Source: Verrucomicrobiia bacterium (GTDB lineage Bacteria > Verrucomicrobiota > Verrucomicrobiia > Limisphaerales > CAIMTB01). Taken from it: a DNA stretch of 53,850 nucleotides. The stretch is taken from NCBI GenBank assembly GCA_019634625.1, contig JAHCBA010000044.1, positions 1 through 53,850 of the forward strand. The letters are read 5' to 3'. Shown piece after piece: positions 16,852 to 25,751 of this stretch. The translations under genes and the position numbers were made by a program. Numbering within the stretch: the first letter of the stretch is position 1; every line of letters begins with the position of its first letter. The notes beneath the pieces are model-generated. The model worked only from the letters and a program-made list of their open reading frames with translations. It did not search any database and was not told where the DNA came from.

Positions 16852-18591
16852 TCAGTGGGTGTCGAAGATCCGCTGGTACTCCGCAATCCTGCCCAGGATC
16901 GCGCGGCGCTCCGCCTCCGTCGGTCGCATCGGATCCACCGCCGGAGGCAGGGCCCCGAGCTTCAGCAACGAGGCCATCAGCAGGAGCCGCGCCTTGGTGG
17001 CGGTCAGGTTCCCGCCTTCGATGTAGAGATCGTTCGCGTTCCGCCGCATGAAGCCCTCGGGATTCCCCCGGTTCACCTTGACCAGGGGGAACCCGGAGAA
17101 CACCGCCCGCTCGAGCGCCGCCTGCACCGGCATCGTCAGCCCCCCGCCGGTCACCCCTTCCTGGACGAACCCAGCCAGGGCTTCACCCCGAAGGTTCGCC
17201 TCGATCCGTGACAACACCTCGACCTCGTCGTCGCCGTTCGCGAACGGATCCGGATCCCGCCACCGCGATGCCTTCACAATGCTGACGTTCGGAATCGATT
17301 CAGGAACCAGGTTCCCAGCGGTGTCCTTCACCCGCACCGCCCGCGTCGCAATCCGCGTTCCGTCGCGCCGCACGCCCGTCACCGTTTCCGGCAGGGCACT
17401 GATCCGCACTTCCGAACGGTGGGTGTGGAGCCGGTTCGGGAGGAAGGTGATGGTGGTGTCGTAGCCGACGCTCCCGAGCACCCCGCCGAACCCGCCGGTG
17501 GCCACATAACCGCCCGGCCGCGCATCGCCCTTCTGCACCTCGCGTGCCGAGAACACCACCTGGTCCACGATCAACACCCCGCCCAGGCGGTCCCGGCCGC
17601 GCTCATCCGCCCACAGCCCGGACAGGATGTACTGGACGCCGTCCACAATGTTGCGGTCGCCGTCGGCGCTCAGATACCCGCGCGCCCGCTGCGCACTGTG
17701 GCAGACGATCGGGCGCGTCGTGTCGATGAGGAGGTTCAACCAGTAGGCCGACTCCTCGACGTTCGGACTTCCCTCGAGCCAGATCCCGCCCGCGTATTCC
17801 CCGCCCGCCATCGCCTCCTGCACAATCCGCGTCGCCACCGCCAGCCGCCCGCGCGGCGCGTCGGCACGATGCTCGCCGTACCGGAAGAAGTCCCGCCCCA
17901 GCCGCTCCGGCGGCACATCGCCGGTGCCATGATCCGTGCGCCGTCCCGCCGGAAGCCCTTTGGTATATCCCCCCGACGGCGCCGGCCGGTAGAAGTGGTA
18001 CTCGGCCTTGCCGTAGAGCGATCCCCCCGACCGTTCGATCTCCTCGAAGATCCGCGACCCGTCCGGATAAAAGGTCTGCCGGGTCTGCTCGAACGGCGCC
18101 CCGGGAAACGCCCCCGCGGCGTCCCACGCCTTCCCGTCCCGTTGCCGGGCCACATAGGGCAGCGGATACAATCCATCCTCCGGCCGCAGTTCCACCGCGT
18201 ACACCGGCCGGTCGTCCGGTCCCGTCCGCTGCTCCCGAAACCGGCCGTCCCGGTCCAGATAACCGTCCGGCGGTGCGTACAGCTCCGCCGCATCCGACTC
18301 GAGGGGGTGCGCGGAGAACGCCTCGATATACACCGTCACCGGCGCCGCCAGGCGCTGGGCATACAGCCGGTCGAAGGCCAGCGGCCGGCCGTCCGGCCCG
18401 TTCAGCAGCGGCAACCCGTGCTGATGCCGCGCCTTGTTCCCGGTGATCAGCGGATAGGCGTTCTGGATGGTCGCCGTCGGCCCCGAAAACACCGCGATCT
18501 TCGGCAAGGGCACCTCCGCCGACGCCACGTGCATCATCGAGCACGTCGTCATGACGACTCCGATCCCGGCCCGGAGGGTTTGTGTGGTCAT
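16852..18591 (-). CDS. Divergent, enlarged asparaginase-family protein, probably exported
   Basis: The start at 18591 gives 579 residues with a signal peptide ending HVASA-EVP; longer in-frame starts lack one. It is unusually long: typical asparaginases have ~330-350 residues. Three blocks match the asparaginase fold: KIAVFSGPTATIQN (family GGTI loop; T41 aligns with the first catalytic Thr), WLEGSPNVEESAYWLNLLID with LSADGDRNI, and a C-terminal TATKARLLLMASLL resembling the family's PQKARILLQLAL. The second active-site loop, normally HGTD, reads EGSPN (273-277), so the second Thr is Ser and the catalytic Asp is Pro. About 150 extra residues sit between the first and second loops. It may have a different substrate, or be a binding or inactive member. 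It lies 89 bp after amidase 2 and 17 bp before the RND adaptor. Confidence 0.6.
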   Translation of the reverse strand: MTTQTLRAGIGVVMTTCSMMHVASAEVPLPKIAVFSGPTATIQNAYPLITGNKARHQHGLPLLNGPDGRPLAFDRLYAQRLAAPVTVYIEAFSAHPLESDAAELYAPPDGYLDRDGRFREQRTGPDDRPVYAVELRPEDGLYPLPYVARQRDGKAWDAAGAFPGAPFEQTRQTFYPDGSRIFEEIERSGGSLYGKAEYHFYRPAPSGGYTKGLPAGRRTDHGTGDVPPERLGRDFFRYGEHRADAPRGRLAVATRIVQEAMAGGEYAGGIWLEGSPNVEESAYWLNLLIDTTRPIVCHSAQRARGYLSADGDRNIVDGVQYILSGLWADERGRDRLGGVLIVDQVVFSAREVQKGDARPGGYVATGGFGGVLGSVGYDTTITFLPNRLHTHRSEVRISALPETVTGVRRDGTRIATRAVRVKDTAGNLVPESIPNVSIVKASRWRDPDPFANGDDEVEVLSRIEANLRGEALAGFVQEGVTGGGLTMPVQAALERAVFSGFPLVKVNRGNPEGFMRRNANDLYIEGGNLTATKARLLLMASLLKLGALPPAVDPMRPTEAERRAILGRIAEYQRIFDTH

Positions 18592-18680
18592 GCAGGAAAG
18601 TCGCCCCTTCAAGCCAGACCGCGTCATCGGGGGGACGGCAGGCCCATCACCCGCGTCCGCGCGCGTACCCGATCGTCTCC

Positions 18681-20267
18681 TCACAGGGTCACCCTTTGGT
18701 ATCCGCCCAGCTTCTTCTCGAGATGCGCCATGGCCGCGAACACGACGTGCTCACACCACGGCTGGCCGACCACCTGCACCCCGATGGGAAGCTGGTTCCG
18801 GCAGCTTCCGCCGCGCACCACCCCGGCGGGATAGCCCGTCAGGTTGTAGATCGAGGTGAAGCTCGCACCCGGCAGGCTCCCCACATCGTCCGGATCCCCG
18901 ATCGGTGGGAGCGGCGTCGCCCGCACCGGGCAGATCAGGACATCGTAGTTCTCCATGAAGGTCAGGATCTCGGTCCGGATGGCGTCCTGGCGCTCGAGCA
19001 TCGCCACGAACTCCGCCACGGGAACCTGCGGCTGGTCGAACCGGCGCGCCGGACCGGGCACGATGGTCCCGTAGCGTTCGGTCAACCGCTTCTGCCAGGC
19101 ATTGCCGTCGCCCCGCGTCAACCGGCCCCGCAACTCGACCGCCTCCATGATGTGGGGCGGCACGGCCTCGGCGACGGCACATCCGGCGTCGGACAGCGCC
19201 TTCACCGCCGCCTGAATCACCGACACCACTTCGCTCGAGGCGCCGGCCGCCCCCGGACCCTGCTGCGTGTAGAACCCGATCCGCAGTCTCGGCAGTTCAA
19301 CCTCCGCAGGATCGCCCAGCGGAACGTCGTGAATCGCGGCGTCGATGTAGTCCGGACCGCTGACGATCGGCAGTAGGGTCACCAGATCCTCGACCCGGCG
19401 CGCCATGGGCCCGAGCTGCTGGTAGTAGTCGAAGGTGCCGCCGTAATCGATGATGTGTCCGGTGCGCGGAATGCGGCCCGAGGTCGGCTTGATCCCCGCG
19501 ATCCCGCACGCATGCGACGGACCGCGAATGCTCCCTCCAAAGTCGCTCCCGATGTCGAACGAGGCCCCGCCCGCCGCCACGATCGCCCCCGCGCCTCCGC
19601 TCGATCCATAGGTCGTGTAGCGCGGGTTGTACGGGTTCCGCGTCATCCCGTAGAGGATGTTCGCGGTGGTGCCCAACCCGGACACGCCGCCCGTGGTGAA
19701 CTCCGGCGTGTTCGTCTTTCCCAGCAGAATGGCACCGGCAGCACGCAGCCGGGCAACGGAGGTCGCGTCGCGCGGAGGAATGAAGTGCGAGCGACCCTGC
19801 GTGCCGCCGGTGGAAATCACCCCCTCGGTGTCGAGGGAATCCTTGAGGGTCATCGGCACCCCGTGCAGCGCCCCCTTGATCTCGCCCCGCGCCAGCGCCT
19901 CGTCCGCCGCCTTCGCCTCGCGCAGCGCCCGGTCGAAGCAGGGCATGACCACGGCGTTCAGAATCGGATCCACCTTCTGGATCCGGTCGATGTGCAGCCG
20001 CACAACCTCAGAGGCCGAGACCTTCTTCGTTCGAATCCACTGCGCCAGCTTGGTCGCCGACATGAACAGCGGATCGTCGCTCGAATCCGTCGAGGTCCGA
20101 TAGGCGGCCGTCGCCGTTCGGAGGATGGCCGGCGCCATCGCCAGCCCGGCGGCTACCGCCCCCAGGGTGCGATGGCGGCGCGGCTGGAACCACTGGCGAC
20201 GCGACACGCCCCGCGCGGCGGGAACATGGCGGGATTCGGGCACTACGGGGGAAATGGAGGAGTTCAT
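18681..20267 (-). CDS. Exported amidase-signature enzyme, Tat-type (amidase 2)
   Basis: This 528-residue enzyme has a twin-arginine leader (SRRQWFQPRRHRTLGAVAAG, hydrophobic to residue ~55). The catalytic triad is K142 (MTLKDSLDTEG), S222 (YGSSGGAGAIVAAGG) and S246 (GSDFGGSIRGP), followed by HACGIAGIKPTSGR. The block FDYYQQLGPMARRVEDL is shared with amidases 3, 7, 8 and 9. Its variable substrate-side region (TQQGPGAAGASSEVV) differs from all siblings, so it probably has its own specificity. It should cleave amides in the periplasm after folded export. It lies 30 bp downstream of amidase 3 and 89 bp upstream of the divergent asparaginase-like gene. Confidence 0.9.
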   Translation of the reverse strand: MNSSISPVVPESRHVPAARGVSRRQWFQPRRHRTLGAVAAGLAMAPAILRTATAAYRTSTDSSDDPLFMSATKLAQWIRTKKVSASEVVRLHIDRIQKVDPILNAVVMPCFDRALREAKAADEALARGEIKGALHGVPMTLKDSLDTEGVISTGGTQGRSHFIPPRDATSVARLRAAGAILLGKTNTPEFTTGGVSGLGTTANILYGMTRNPYNPRYTTYGSSGGAGAIVAAGGASFDIGSDFGGSIRGPSHACGIAGIKPTSGRIPRTGHIIDYGGTFDYYQQLGPMARRVEDLVTLLPIVSGPDYIDAAIHDVPLGDPAEVELPRLRIGFYTQQGPGAAGASSEVVSVIQAAVKALSDAGCAVAEAVPPHIMEAVELRGRLTRGDGNAWQKRLTERYGTIVPGPARRFDQPQVPVAEFVAMLERQDAIRTEILTFMENYDVLICPVRATPLPPIGDPDDVGSLPGASFTSIYNLTGYPAGVVRGGSCRNQLPIGVQVVGQPWCEHVVFAAMAHLEKKLGGYQRVTL

Positions 20268-20297
20268 AGAGTTTCGTCGGTTGAAGGCTCGGGAGTT

Positions 20298-21884
20298 TCA
20301 AAGGGAGGCCAGCAGCATCGAGGGCGCCTTCCAGCCGCCCGTCTTTTCCAGGAATTGTCCGACCGCGAAGATGTGATCCTCACGCCATGGCTGACCGACA
20401 ATCTGGAGACCGAGCGGCAGCCCTTCCGCAGATGTCCCGTACCGCACCACGCACGCGGGCCAGGTGGTCAGGTTGTAGATCGAGGTGTACCCCGCCGACT
20501 GCGGCACCGGCCGGTCATGCGCCGGCGCCGGGAAGGCGTTGGTCGGACACAGGATGATGTCGTAGTTCTTCATCCACCCCAGCAACCGGCTGCGCAGGGC
20601 GTCCTGCCGTTCCATGTAATCGGTGAACTCAGAGGTCGGGATGGTGTTGCCCGTCAGGTTCCGCCGGATGCCCGGCGATGGCTCGGTGGTCCCCGCCTTG
20701 TCCAGCAACCGCTGGTACCACGCCCCCCCGTCCGCCCGCGTCAGCTTCTGCCGGATCTCGTTCCCCTCGGCGTCGCCCCCATGAAAATCCTCCTTCACCA
20801 TCGCCCCCGCCTCGCTCATCGCCCGCGCCGCGGCCCGCACCATGGCCTGCGTCTCCGGTGTCGGCGTCACCACCCCGTTGTCCGTGTAAAACGCCACCCG
20901 CAGGGATTTCAGATCCACCTTCGCCGGATCCCCCAGCGGCGCCGGCACCGCCGCGGCATCCCGGAAGTCCGGCCCCGAAACGATCGGCAGGAGGGTGATC
21001 ATATCGACCATCCATCGCGCCATCGGCCCCAACTGCTGGTAGGAATCAAACGCCCCCCCGTATCCCGGCCAGTGTCCCGTCCGCGGAACGCGACCCGTCG
21101 TCGGCTTGACCCCGGCAATGCCGCAGGCGTGGGCCGGGGACCGGATGCTGCCCCCGAAGTCGCTCCCGATGTCGAAGGGCGATCCGCAGGCCGCCACGAT
21201 CGCCCCCGCCCCGCCGCTCGATCCCCGCGGCGTGTGCGCGGTGTTGTAGGGATTGTTGGTCTGGCCAAAGACCAGGTTGTAGGTCCCCCGGTTGAAGCCG
21301 CCCAGGGTGAACTCCGGGGTGTTGGTCTTGCCCAGCAGGATGGCCCCGGCCTTCCGCAACCGCGCCGCCACCGTGGCGTCCTTCGTGGGAACCCAGCTCC
21401 GCAGTCCCAGCGACCCCGCCGTCGTCACCACCCCCTCCGTCTCGATCGAATCCTTCAGCGTGAACGGCACCCCGTGCAGCGGTCCTGCAACGTCGCCCCG
21501 CGCCAGCCGCGAGTCGGCCATCTTCGCTTCCGCCATCGCCCGGTCCCCGCACACGGTCACCACCGCGTTCAACATCGGGTGCAGCGACTCGATCCGGCGC
21601 AGGCAGGCCTCGACGATCTCCACCGACGAGATCTCCTTCTTCCGGATCCGCGACGCCAGTTCGGTGGCGGACTGCGTCAGGAGTTCGGACGGTGCCGCGC
21701 CCCAGCTCACACTGGCCAGGCGCCCGGAGGCCAGCACACCGCCCGCCATGGCGCCCGCGGCGAGAAACTGCCGTCGTGACCAGGTTTCAGACCGGGTTCG
21801 GCGGCAACCGGATCGGGAGGCGGTGGCGGGAAGGTCACTCTCGAGGACGGGGGTGGATTCCGACATGGGATGCGTTGGATTCAT
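20298..21884 (-). CDS. Exported amidase-signature enzyme, Tat-type (amidase 3)
   Basis: This 528-residue enzyme has a clear Tat signal (WSRRQFLAAGAMAGGVLASG, residues 35-54) after a 34-residue polar leader. The catalytic residues are K144 (FTLKDSIETEG), S222 (RGSSGGAGAIVAACG) and S246 (GSDFGGSIRSP). The variable region (YTDNGVVTPTPETQAMV and KEDFHGGD) is closest to that of amidase 9, with which it also shares FGQTxNPYN. These two look like a recent pair within the Tat-type clade. It is an amide hydrolase of the periplasm; the natural substrate is unknown. It sits 21 bp after amidase 4 and 30 bp before amidase 2. Confidence 0.9.
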   Translation of the reverse strand: MNPTHPMSESTPVLESDLPATASRSGCRRTRSETWSRRQFLAAGAMAGGVLASGRLASVSWGAAPSELLTQSATELASRIRKKEISSVEIVEACLRRIESLHPMLNAVVTVCGDRAMAEAKMADSRLARGDVAGPLHGVPFTLKDSIETEGVVTTAGSLGLRSWVPTKDATVAARLRKAGAILLGKTNTPEFTLGGFNRGTYNLVFGQTNNPYNTAHTPRGSSGGAGAIVAACGSPFDIGSDFGGSIRSPAHACGIAGVKPTTGRVPRTGHWPGYGGAFDSYQQLGPMARWMVDMITLLPIVSGPDFRDAAAVPAPLGDPAKVDLKSLRVAFYTDNGVVTPTPETQAMVRAAARAMSEAGAMVKEDFHGGDAEGNEIRQKLTRADGGAWYQRLLDKAGTTEPSPGIRRNLTGNTIPTSEFTDYMERQDALRSRLLGWMKNYDIILCPTNAFPAPAHDRPVPQSAGYTSIYNLTTWPACVVRYGTSAEGLPLGLQIVGQPWREDHIFAVGQFLEKTGGWKAPSMLLASL

Positions 21885-21905
21885 GGGGTTGAGGTTGGCT
21901 GCGGG

Positions 21906-23531
21906 TTAGTAGGTGAAAGTCTCCCCCTCGATCGGCGGGGTGCTGGCCGGCGGGCGCAACTGCGGGTACACCGCCTCGAAACCCGCCGCCAACCGGATCA
22001 ACTGCGGCTCCGACCACGGGCGCCCGAGGATCTCGATGCCGATCGGCAGCTCCTGCGGCGTGAACCCGGCCGGAGCGACAAAGGCCGGCAACCCGGTGAC
22101 CGGGCTGAGCTGATTCGGCGTGTACTGGCTGGTCGGCGCGCTCCTCGGACCAATGACCAGCGGACCGTGCAGCTTGTGCGGATAGATGAGGGCGTCGAGG
22201 CGGTATCGATCCATCAGTTCCACCACCCGCTCCCGCAATGCCTCCTTGGCTTCGAGCACGGCCCGGTACTCGGGATCGCGGTCCAGATCCCGCGGCTTCG
22301 CGGCGGCCGCAATGATCTCCGGACGCACCGGATGGATCGTGTTGGCCATCATCTCGCCGACGTTCCTGAACCTGGCGTCCGGGCCCTGGCGGGCGAGATA
22401 GCGGTTGATGGCCTCAATCCGCTCGAACCGGCTGGGGGACCCCTCGCGCAGATACTTCGGCAGATCGATCCCCAGGCTCACATCGCGCACCAGTCGCGCT
22501 CCCGCCGACTCCATCGCCGCATACGCCCGCTCGAACATCTCCGCCGCCCCGTTCTCGACCGGACTGAAATCGTACGCCTCCTTCAGCACGCCCAACCGCG
22601 CCCCGCGCAGCCCGTTCGTCACGACGAAATCCGTGTACGGCTGCATCGGCATCTTCCCCAGACTCCGCGCCGTCCACAAATCCGCCGAATCGAACCCGGC
22701 GATCGCTTCGAGCATCACCGCCACGTCGTACACCGAACGCGCCATCGGACCGCCCCGCTCGCCCGTGATGTAGCTCCACATCTGCCCGTCCCGGCTGATT
22801 AATCCCGATGTCGTGGATAGCCCGAACAGGTTGCCGTCGGACGTCGGCGTCCGGATCGAAAACCCGGTCTCGCTGCCCAGACCCAGCGGAGAAAACCATG
22901 CCGCCAACCCCGCCGAGGTCCCGCTGCTCGACCAGCCGGGCGTGCGATCCAGCGCATGGGGATTGAGACTCGATCCCCCGAGGCTGCTGCTGGCCACGAT
23001 GTCGGTCGCCCCGTACCAGTCGCTCTGATTGACCTTGGCCAGGATGATCGCGCCGGCCTCGCGCAGCCTGGCCACAACGAACGCATCTTTCGGCGGTTGC
23101 GCGTCGGCCATCGCCTTGAACCCGCCCGTGGTCGGCATGTCGAAGGTGTCGAACACGTCCTTCACAATCACCGGAATCCCATGCAGCGGTCCGCGAGGAC
23201 CCCGTTCCCGCCTCTCCACATCCAGCGCCCGGGCCGTGTCGATCGCCTTCGGATTGAGATTGAGTACGGCCCGGATGGACGGTCCCTGCCGGTCGTACGC
23301 CTCGATCCGTCGCAGATACATCCCCACCAGCTTCTCCGAGGTCAGCGCCCCGGCCCCCATGGCAGCCTGCATGTCGGCCACCGTCGCGCGGGACAGGTCG
23401 AAGGTCGTTCCCGCCAGGGTCGCGCTGGTCCCCGGCAGGAGCGCCCCACCCAGCAGGGCGACGAGAATGAGGAGGCGGCGTCCCGGGAGGACCCGGCGTT
23501 CAGTACTCACGGAAGATGCGTTGGAGGTCAT
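21906..23531 (-). CDS. Exported amidase-signature enzyme, Sec-type (amidase 4)
   Basis: This 541-residue enzyme has an N-terminal signal (RRLLILVALLGGALLPGTSA). The catalytic residues are K124 (IPVIVKDVFDT), S201 (GWSSSGTSAGLAAW) and S225 (GSETGFSIRTP). Two signature positions are unusual: the GGSSGG loop reads GWSSSG, and the residue before the nucleophile is Phe instead of Gly. Overall it is nearest to amidase 1 (shared SEKLVGMYLRRIEAYDRQGP). The ATG at 23531 overlaps the upstream asparaginase gene by 32 bp. A GTG at 23510 would give an 11-bp overlap, the same geometry seen between the two asparaginase genes, and is an equally good start. Translational coupling is likely either way. Confidence 0.87.
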   Translation of the reverse strand: MTSNASSVSTERRVLPGRRLLILVALLGGALLPGTSATLAGTTFDLSRATVADMQAAMGAGALTSEKLVGMYLRRIEAYDRQGPSIRAVLNLNPKAIDTARALDVERRERGPRGPLHGIPVIVKDVFDTFDMPTTGGFKAMADAQPPKDAFVVARLREAGAIILAKVNQSDWYGATDIVASSSLGGSSLNPHALDRTPGWSSSGTSAGLAAWFSPLGLGSETGFSIRTPTSDGNLFGLSTTSGLISRDGQMWSYITGERGGPMARSVYDVAVMLEAIAGFDSADLWTARSLGKMPMQPYTDFVVTNGLRGARLGVLKEAYDFSPVENGAAEMFERAYAAMESAGARLVRDVSLGIDLPKYLREGSPSRFERIEAINRYLARQGPDARFRNVGEMMANTIHPVRPEIIAAAAKPRDLDRDPEYRAVLEAKEALRERVVELMDRYRLDALIYPHKLHGPLVIGPRSAPTSQYTPNQLSPVTGLPAFVAPAGFTPQELPIGIEILGRPWSEPQLIRLAAGFEAVYPQLRPPASTPPIEGETFTY

Positions 23532-24669
23532 CGGGGGAACGGGGGGTGGTCAGTGCGAATTGAAGGAGGATGCGCGCCTTCTCCGGCTGGAGATTGTCTC
23601 CGGGCACAATCCCCGCCTCGCGCCGGCGTGGGGTGTCCTGAACGCGGCCGCCCCGGGTGCGGGCCGTGGCCACCACAACCACGCCCTTCTCCTGGGCACG
23701 CTTGAGGGCCTCGGACTGGCCGCCCCCGGGACTGCCCGCCCCGGTGCCGTCGATCACGATCCCTTTCACCCCGTGACCCACCAGCGCGTCCACCAGGTAG
23801 CCGGGTGATTCCATGTAGGCGTACAGCACTTCCACCGCCGGCAGCACCGGCGGCGATGGAAGTCGCGCCAGGTGAAACTCCGACCGGTACGTGTGCCGCT
23901 GAAGAGGTTCCATGTAGAACACGACCCGGTCCGGATCGACGGATCCCAGCACGCCCAGGTCCGGACTGCGGAAGGTGTCCACCCGGTACGCGTTGGTCTT
24001 CATCACGTCGCGGATGGTGTTGATGTTCTGGTTCATCACGTGAAGCACCCCCTTCCCCGCCGCCGCCGGAGCGGCCGCCACCCGCACTGCGTCACACAGG
24101 TTCAACGGACCGTCCCCGCTGATCCCGGTCCATGGCCGTTGCGCCCCGACAAACACGACCGGCTTGCGGGTGTTCAGAACGAGGTTCATCAACCACCCCG
24201 TCTCCGCCATGGTGTTGGTCCCGTGCGTCACCACTAGGCCGTCCACAGCCGGATCGTCCGCCAGCCCCTGAATCCTCGCCGCAGCCTTGAACAGGTGATC
24301 CGCCGTCATCCCGCCCCGCGTCCCAGCCGGTTCCTCCGGCGGACGCAAATCGACAGGGGTGACCCGGGCGATCCTCGCCAGCTCCGGCAGCGCCTCGATC
24401 CAGACTTCGGGGCCCACGCGGTTCCCGGGGCCGCCGTAGTTGTTGAGGTTGAGCCGGGTGTCTCCGCGGCTGGCGATCGTGCCCCCGAGAGAAACCAGCA
24501 CGACGTGCGGGAGCTTCACTCCCGGAGGCAGTCCAGGCGGGATCTCCTGGGTAAGCGCCTGCCGCGCCCATCCGGCCGCGGCAGGCACCCCCAGTCCCAG
24601 CGAAGTCAGCACCCGGCGGCGGCTGATGGGCGCCCCGGCAACACGGAGTCCGAAAGTTTCAGTATTCAT
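23500..24669 (-). CDS. Tat-exported asparaginase-family protein (asparaginase A)
   Basis: This 389-residue protein has a Tat leader (ISRRRVLTSLGLGVPAAAGW). It has the type I/II L-asparaginase fold: T64 in SLGGTIASRG is the first catalytic Thr and T151 in THGTNTMAETGW the second. The residue after T151 is Asn152 where the E. coli periplasmic enzyme has catalytic Asp90. The position equivalent to its Lys162 is Pro201 (AAAPAAAGKGVL). The C-terminus LQPEKARILLQFALTTPRS is canonical. It may deamidate asparagine-like or other amides, but the altered pair makes classical L-asparaginase activity uncertain. The gene overlaps its upstream neighbour by 11 bp (ATGAATACTGA) and the downstream amidase by 32 or 11 bp. 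Confidence 0.85.
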   Translation of the reverse strand: MNTETFGLRVAGAPISRRRVLTSLGLGVPAAAGWARQALTQEIPPGLPPGVKLPHVVLVSLGGTIASRGDTRLNLNNYGGPGNRVGPEVWIEALPELARIARVTPVDLRPPEEPAGTRGGMTADHLFKAAARIQGLADDPAVDGLVVTHGTNTMAETGWLMNLVLNTRKPVVFVGAQRPWTGISGDGPLNLCDAVRVAAAPAAAGKGVLHVMNQNINTIRDVMKTNAYRVDTFRSPDLGVLGSVDPDRVVFYMEPLQRHTYRSEFHLARLPSPPVLPAVEVLYAYMESPGYLVDALVGHGVKGIVIDGTGAGSPGGGQSEALKRAQEKGVVVVATARTRGGRVQDTPRRREAGIVPGDNLQPEKARILLQFALTTPRSPDDLQRIFREY

Positions 24670-25723
24670 GGAAGATCCGTTGGAGTTCCCGGGGATCCCG
24701 GGTCTGGCTCAGGGCGAGACGCAGCAGAATCCGCGCCTTCTGCGGATTGAGATTGTCCGCCGTGACGATCCCGCGTCCGGCCTGACGTTCGGTGTGCAGC
24801 ACGCGACCCGATCCCTTGCGGTCGCTGCGCACGATGACGACGCCCTTCGACAACGCACCCTGCACGGACAGCGCCACGCCCGGCGGCATGTCCGCCGTCA
24901 CCACCCCGGCCACCCCGGAGGCCACCAGCGCGTCGAGCGGCACCCGCGACGCCTCCTGATACCCGTACACGATCTCGACCGGCGGCAGATTGGTGATCGA
25001 CGACACATCGAACTCCGACCGTGTCGTGTGCCGCGTCAGAGGAGACCGGTAGAACACCACCCGGTCGGAATCCGCGTACCCCAGCGGCCCGATCTCCCGC
25101 GATACGAAGGTCTCCACCCGCGTGGTGTTTCCCTTGGTCACGAACCGGGCCGAATGGATGGTGTCGTTCAACAACACCAGCACACCGCGCCCCCTCGCCT
25201 CGGGTGTCGTCGCCGTCCGGACGGCATTGTAGAGATTCAGCGGACCGTCGCGGCTGATGGCGGACCACGGGCGCATGGCACCGACCACCACAACCGGCTT
25301 GTCCGATCGCACGGTCAGATGAAGGAAGTACGCCGTCTCCTCCAGGGACCCCGTCCCGTGCGTCACCACCGCCCCGGCCACACCGGGCCGCGCCAGCGCC
25401 GCGTTGAGACCGCGCGCCAGGCGCAGCATCAGCTCGGTCGTCATGTTCCCGCTGCCGATGTTGCTGATCTCGGTCAACTCGATCCGGGCCAGCGATCGCA
25501 GCTCCGGCAGATCCTCCAGCAGCTCGATGGGAGTCACCCGGCTGTCGCTGTACTCCGTCAGCTTCTGGCGGTGATCGCCCCTGCTCTGGATCGTTCCGCC
25601 GGTGGTGAAGAGCGCCACCCTCGGCAACTCCTCCGCCAGCGCCGTTCCAGCCGGGAGCCAGGCGCCCGCGCCCACCGCACAGGCGAGCCCCCACACCGCC
25701 CACGTTCGTTGAAGGGTTCTCAT
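24659..25723 (-). CDS. Sec-exported asparaginase-family protein (asparaginase B)
   Basis: This 354-residue protein has a Sec signal (RTWAVWGLACAVGAGAWLPA, cut near TALA-EEL). It follows the type II asparaginase layout closely: T44 (TTGGTIQSRGD), T124 (THGTGSLEETAYFL), GAMRPWSAISRDGPLNLYNA, and the C-terminus LNPQKARILLRLALSQTRDP. The residue after T124 is Gly125 instead of catalytic Asp, and the Lys162 equivalent is Pro174 (ATTPEARGRGVL). Loss of both residues of the T-K-D set predicts altered chemistry or substrate. It starts 28 bp after amidase 5 and overlaps asparaginase A by 11 bp. A and B look like a tandem duplication that acquired different export routes. Confidence 0.85.
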   Translation of the reverse strand: MRTLQRTWAVWGLACAVGAGAWLPAGTALAEELPRVALFTTGGTIQSRGDHRQKLTEYSDSRVTPIELLEDLPELRSLARIELTEISNIGSGNMTTELMLRLARGLNAALARPGVAGAVVTHGTGSLEETAYFLHLTVRSDKPVVVVGAMRPWSAISRDGPLNLYNAVRTATTPEARGRGVLVLLNDTIHSARFVTKGNTTRVETFVSREIGPLGYADSDRVVFYRSPLTRHTTRSEFDVSSITNLPPVEIVYGYQEASRVPLDALVASGVAGVVTADMPPGVALSVQGALSKGVVIVRSDRKGSGRVLHTERQAGRGIVTADNLNPQKARILLRLALSQTRDPRELQRIFHEY

Positions 25724-25751
25724 GATCTTCGGGATCCCGCTCGCAAGGTCT

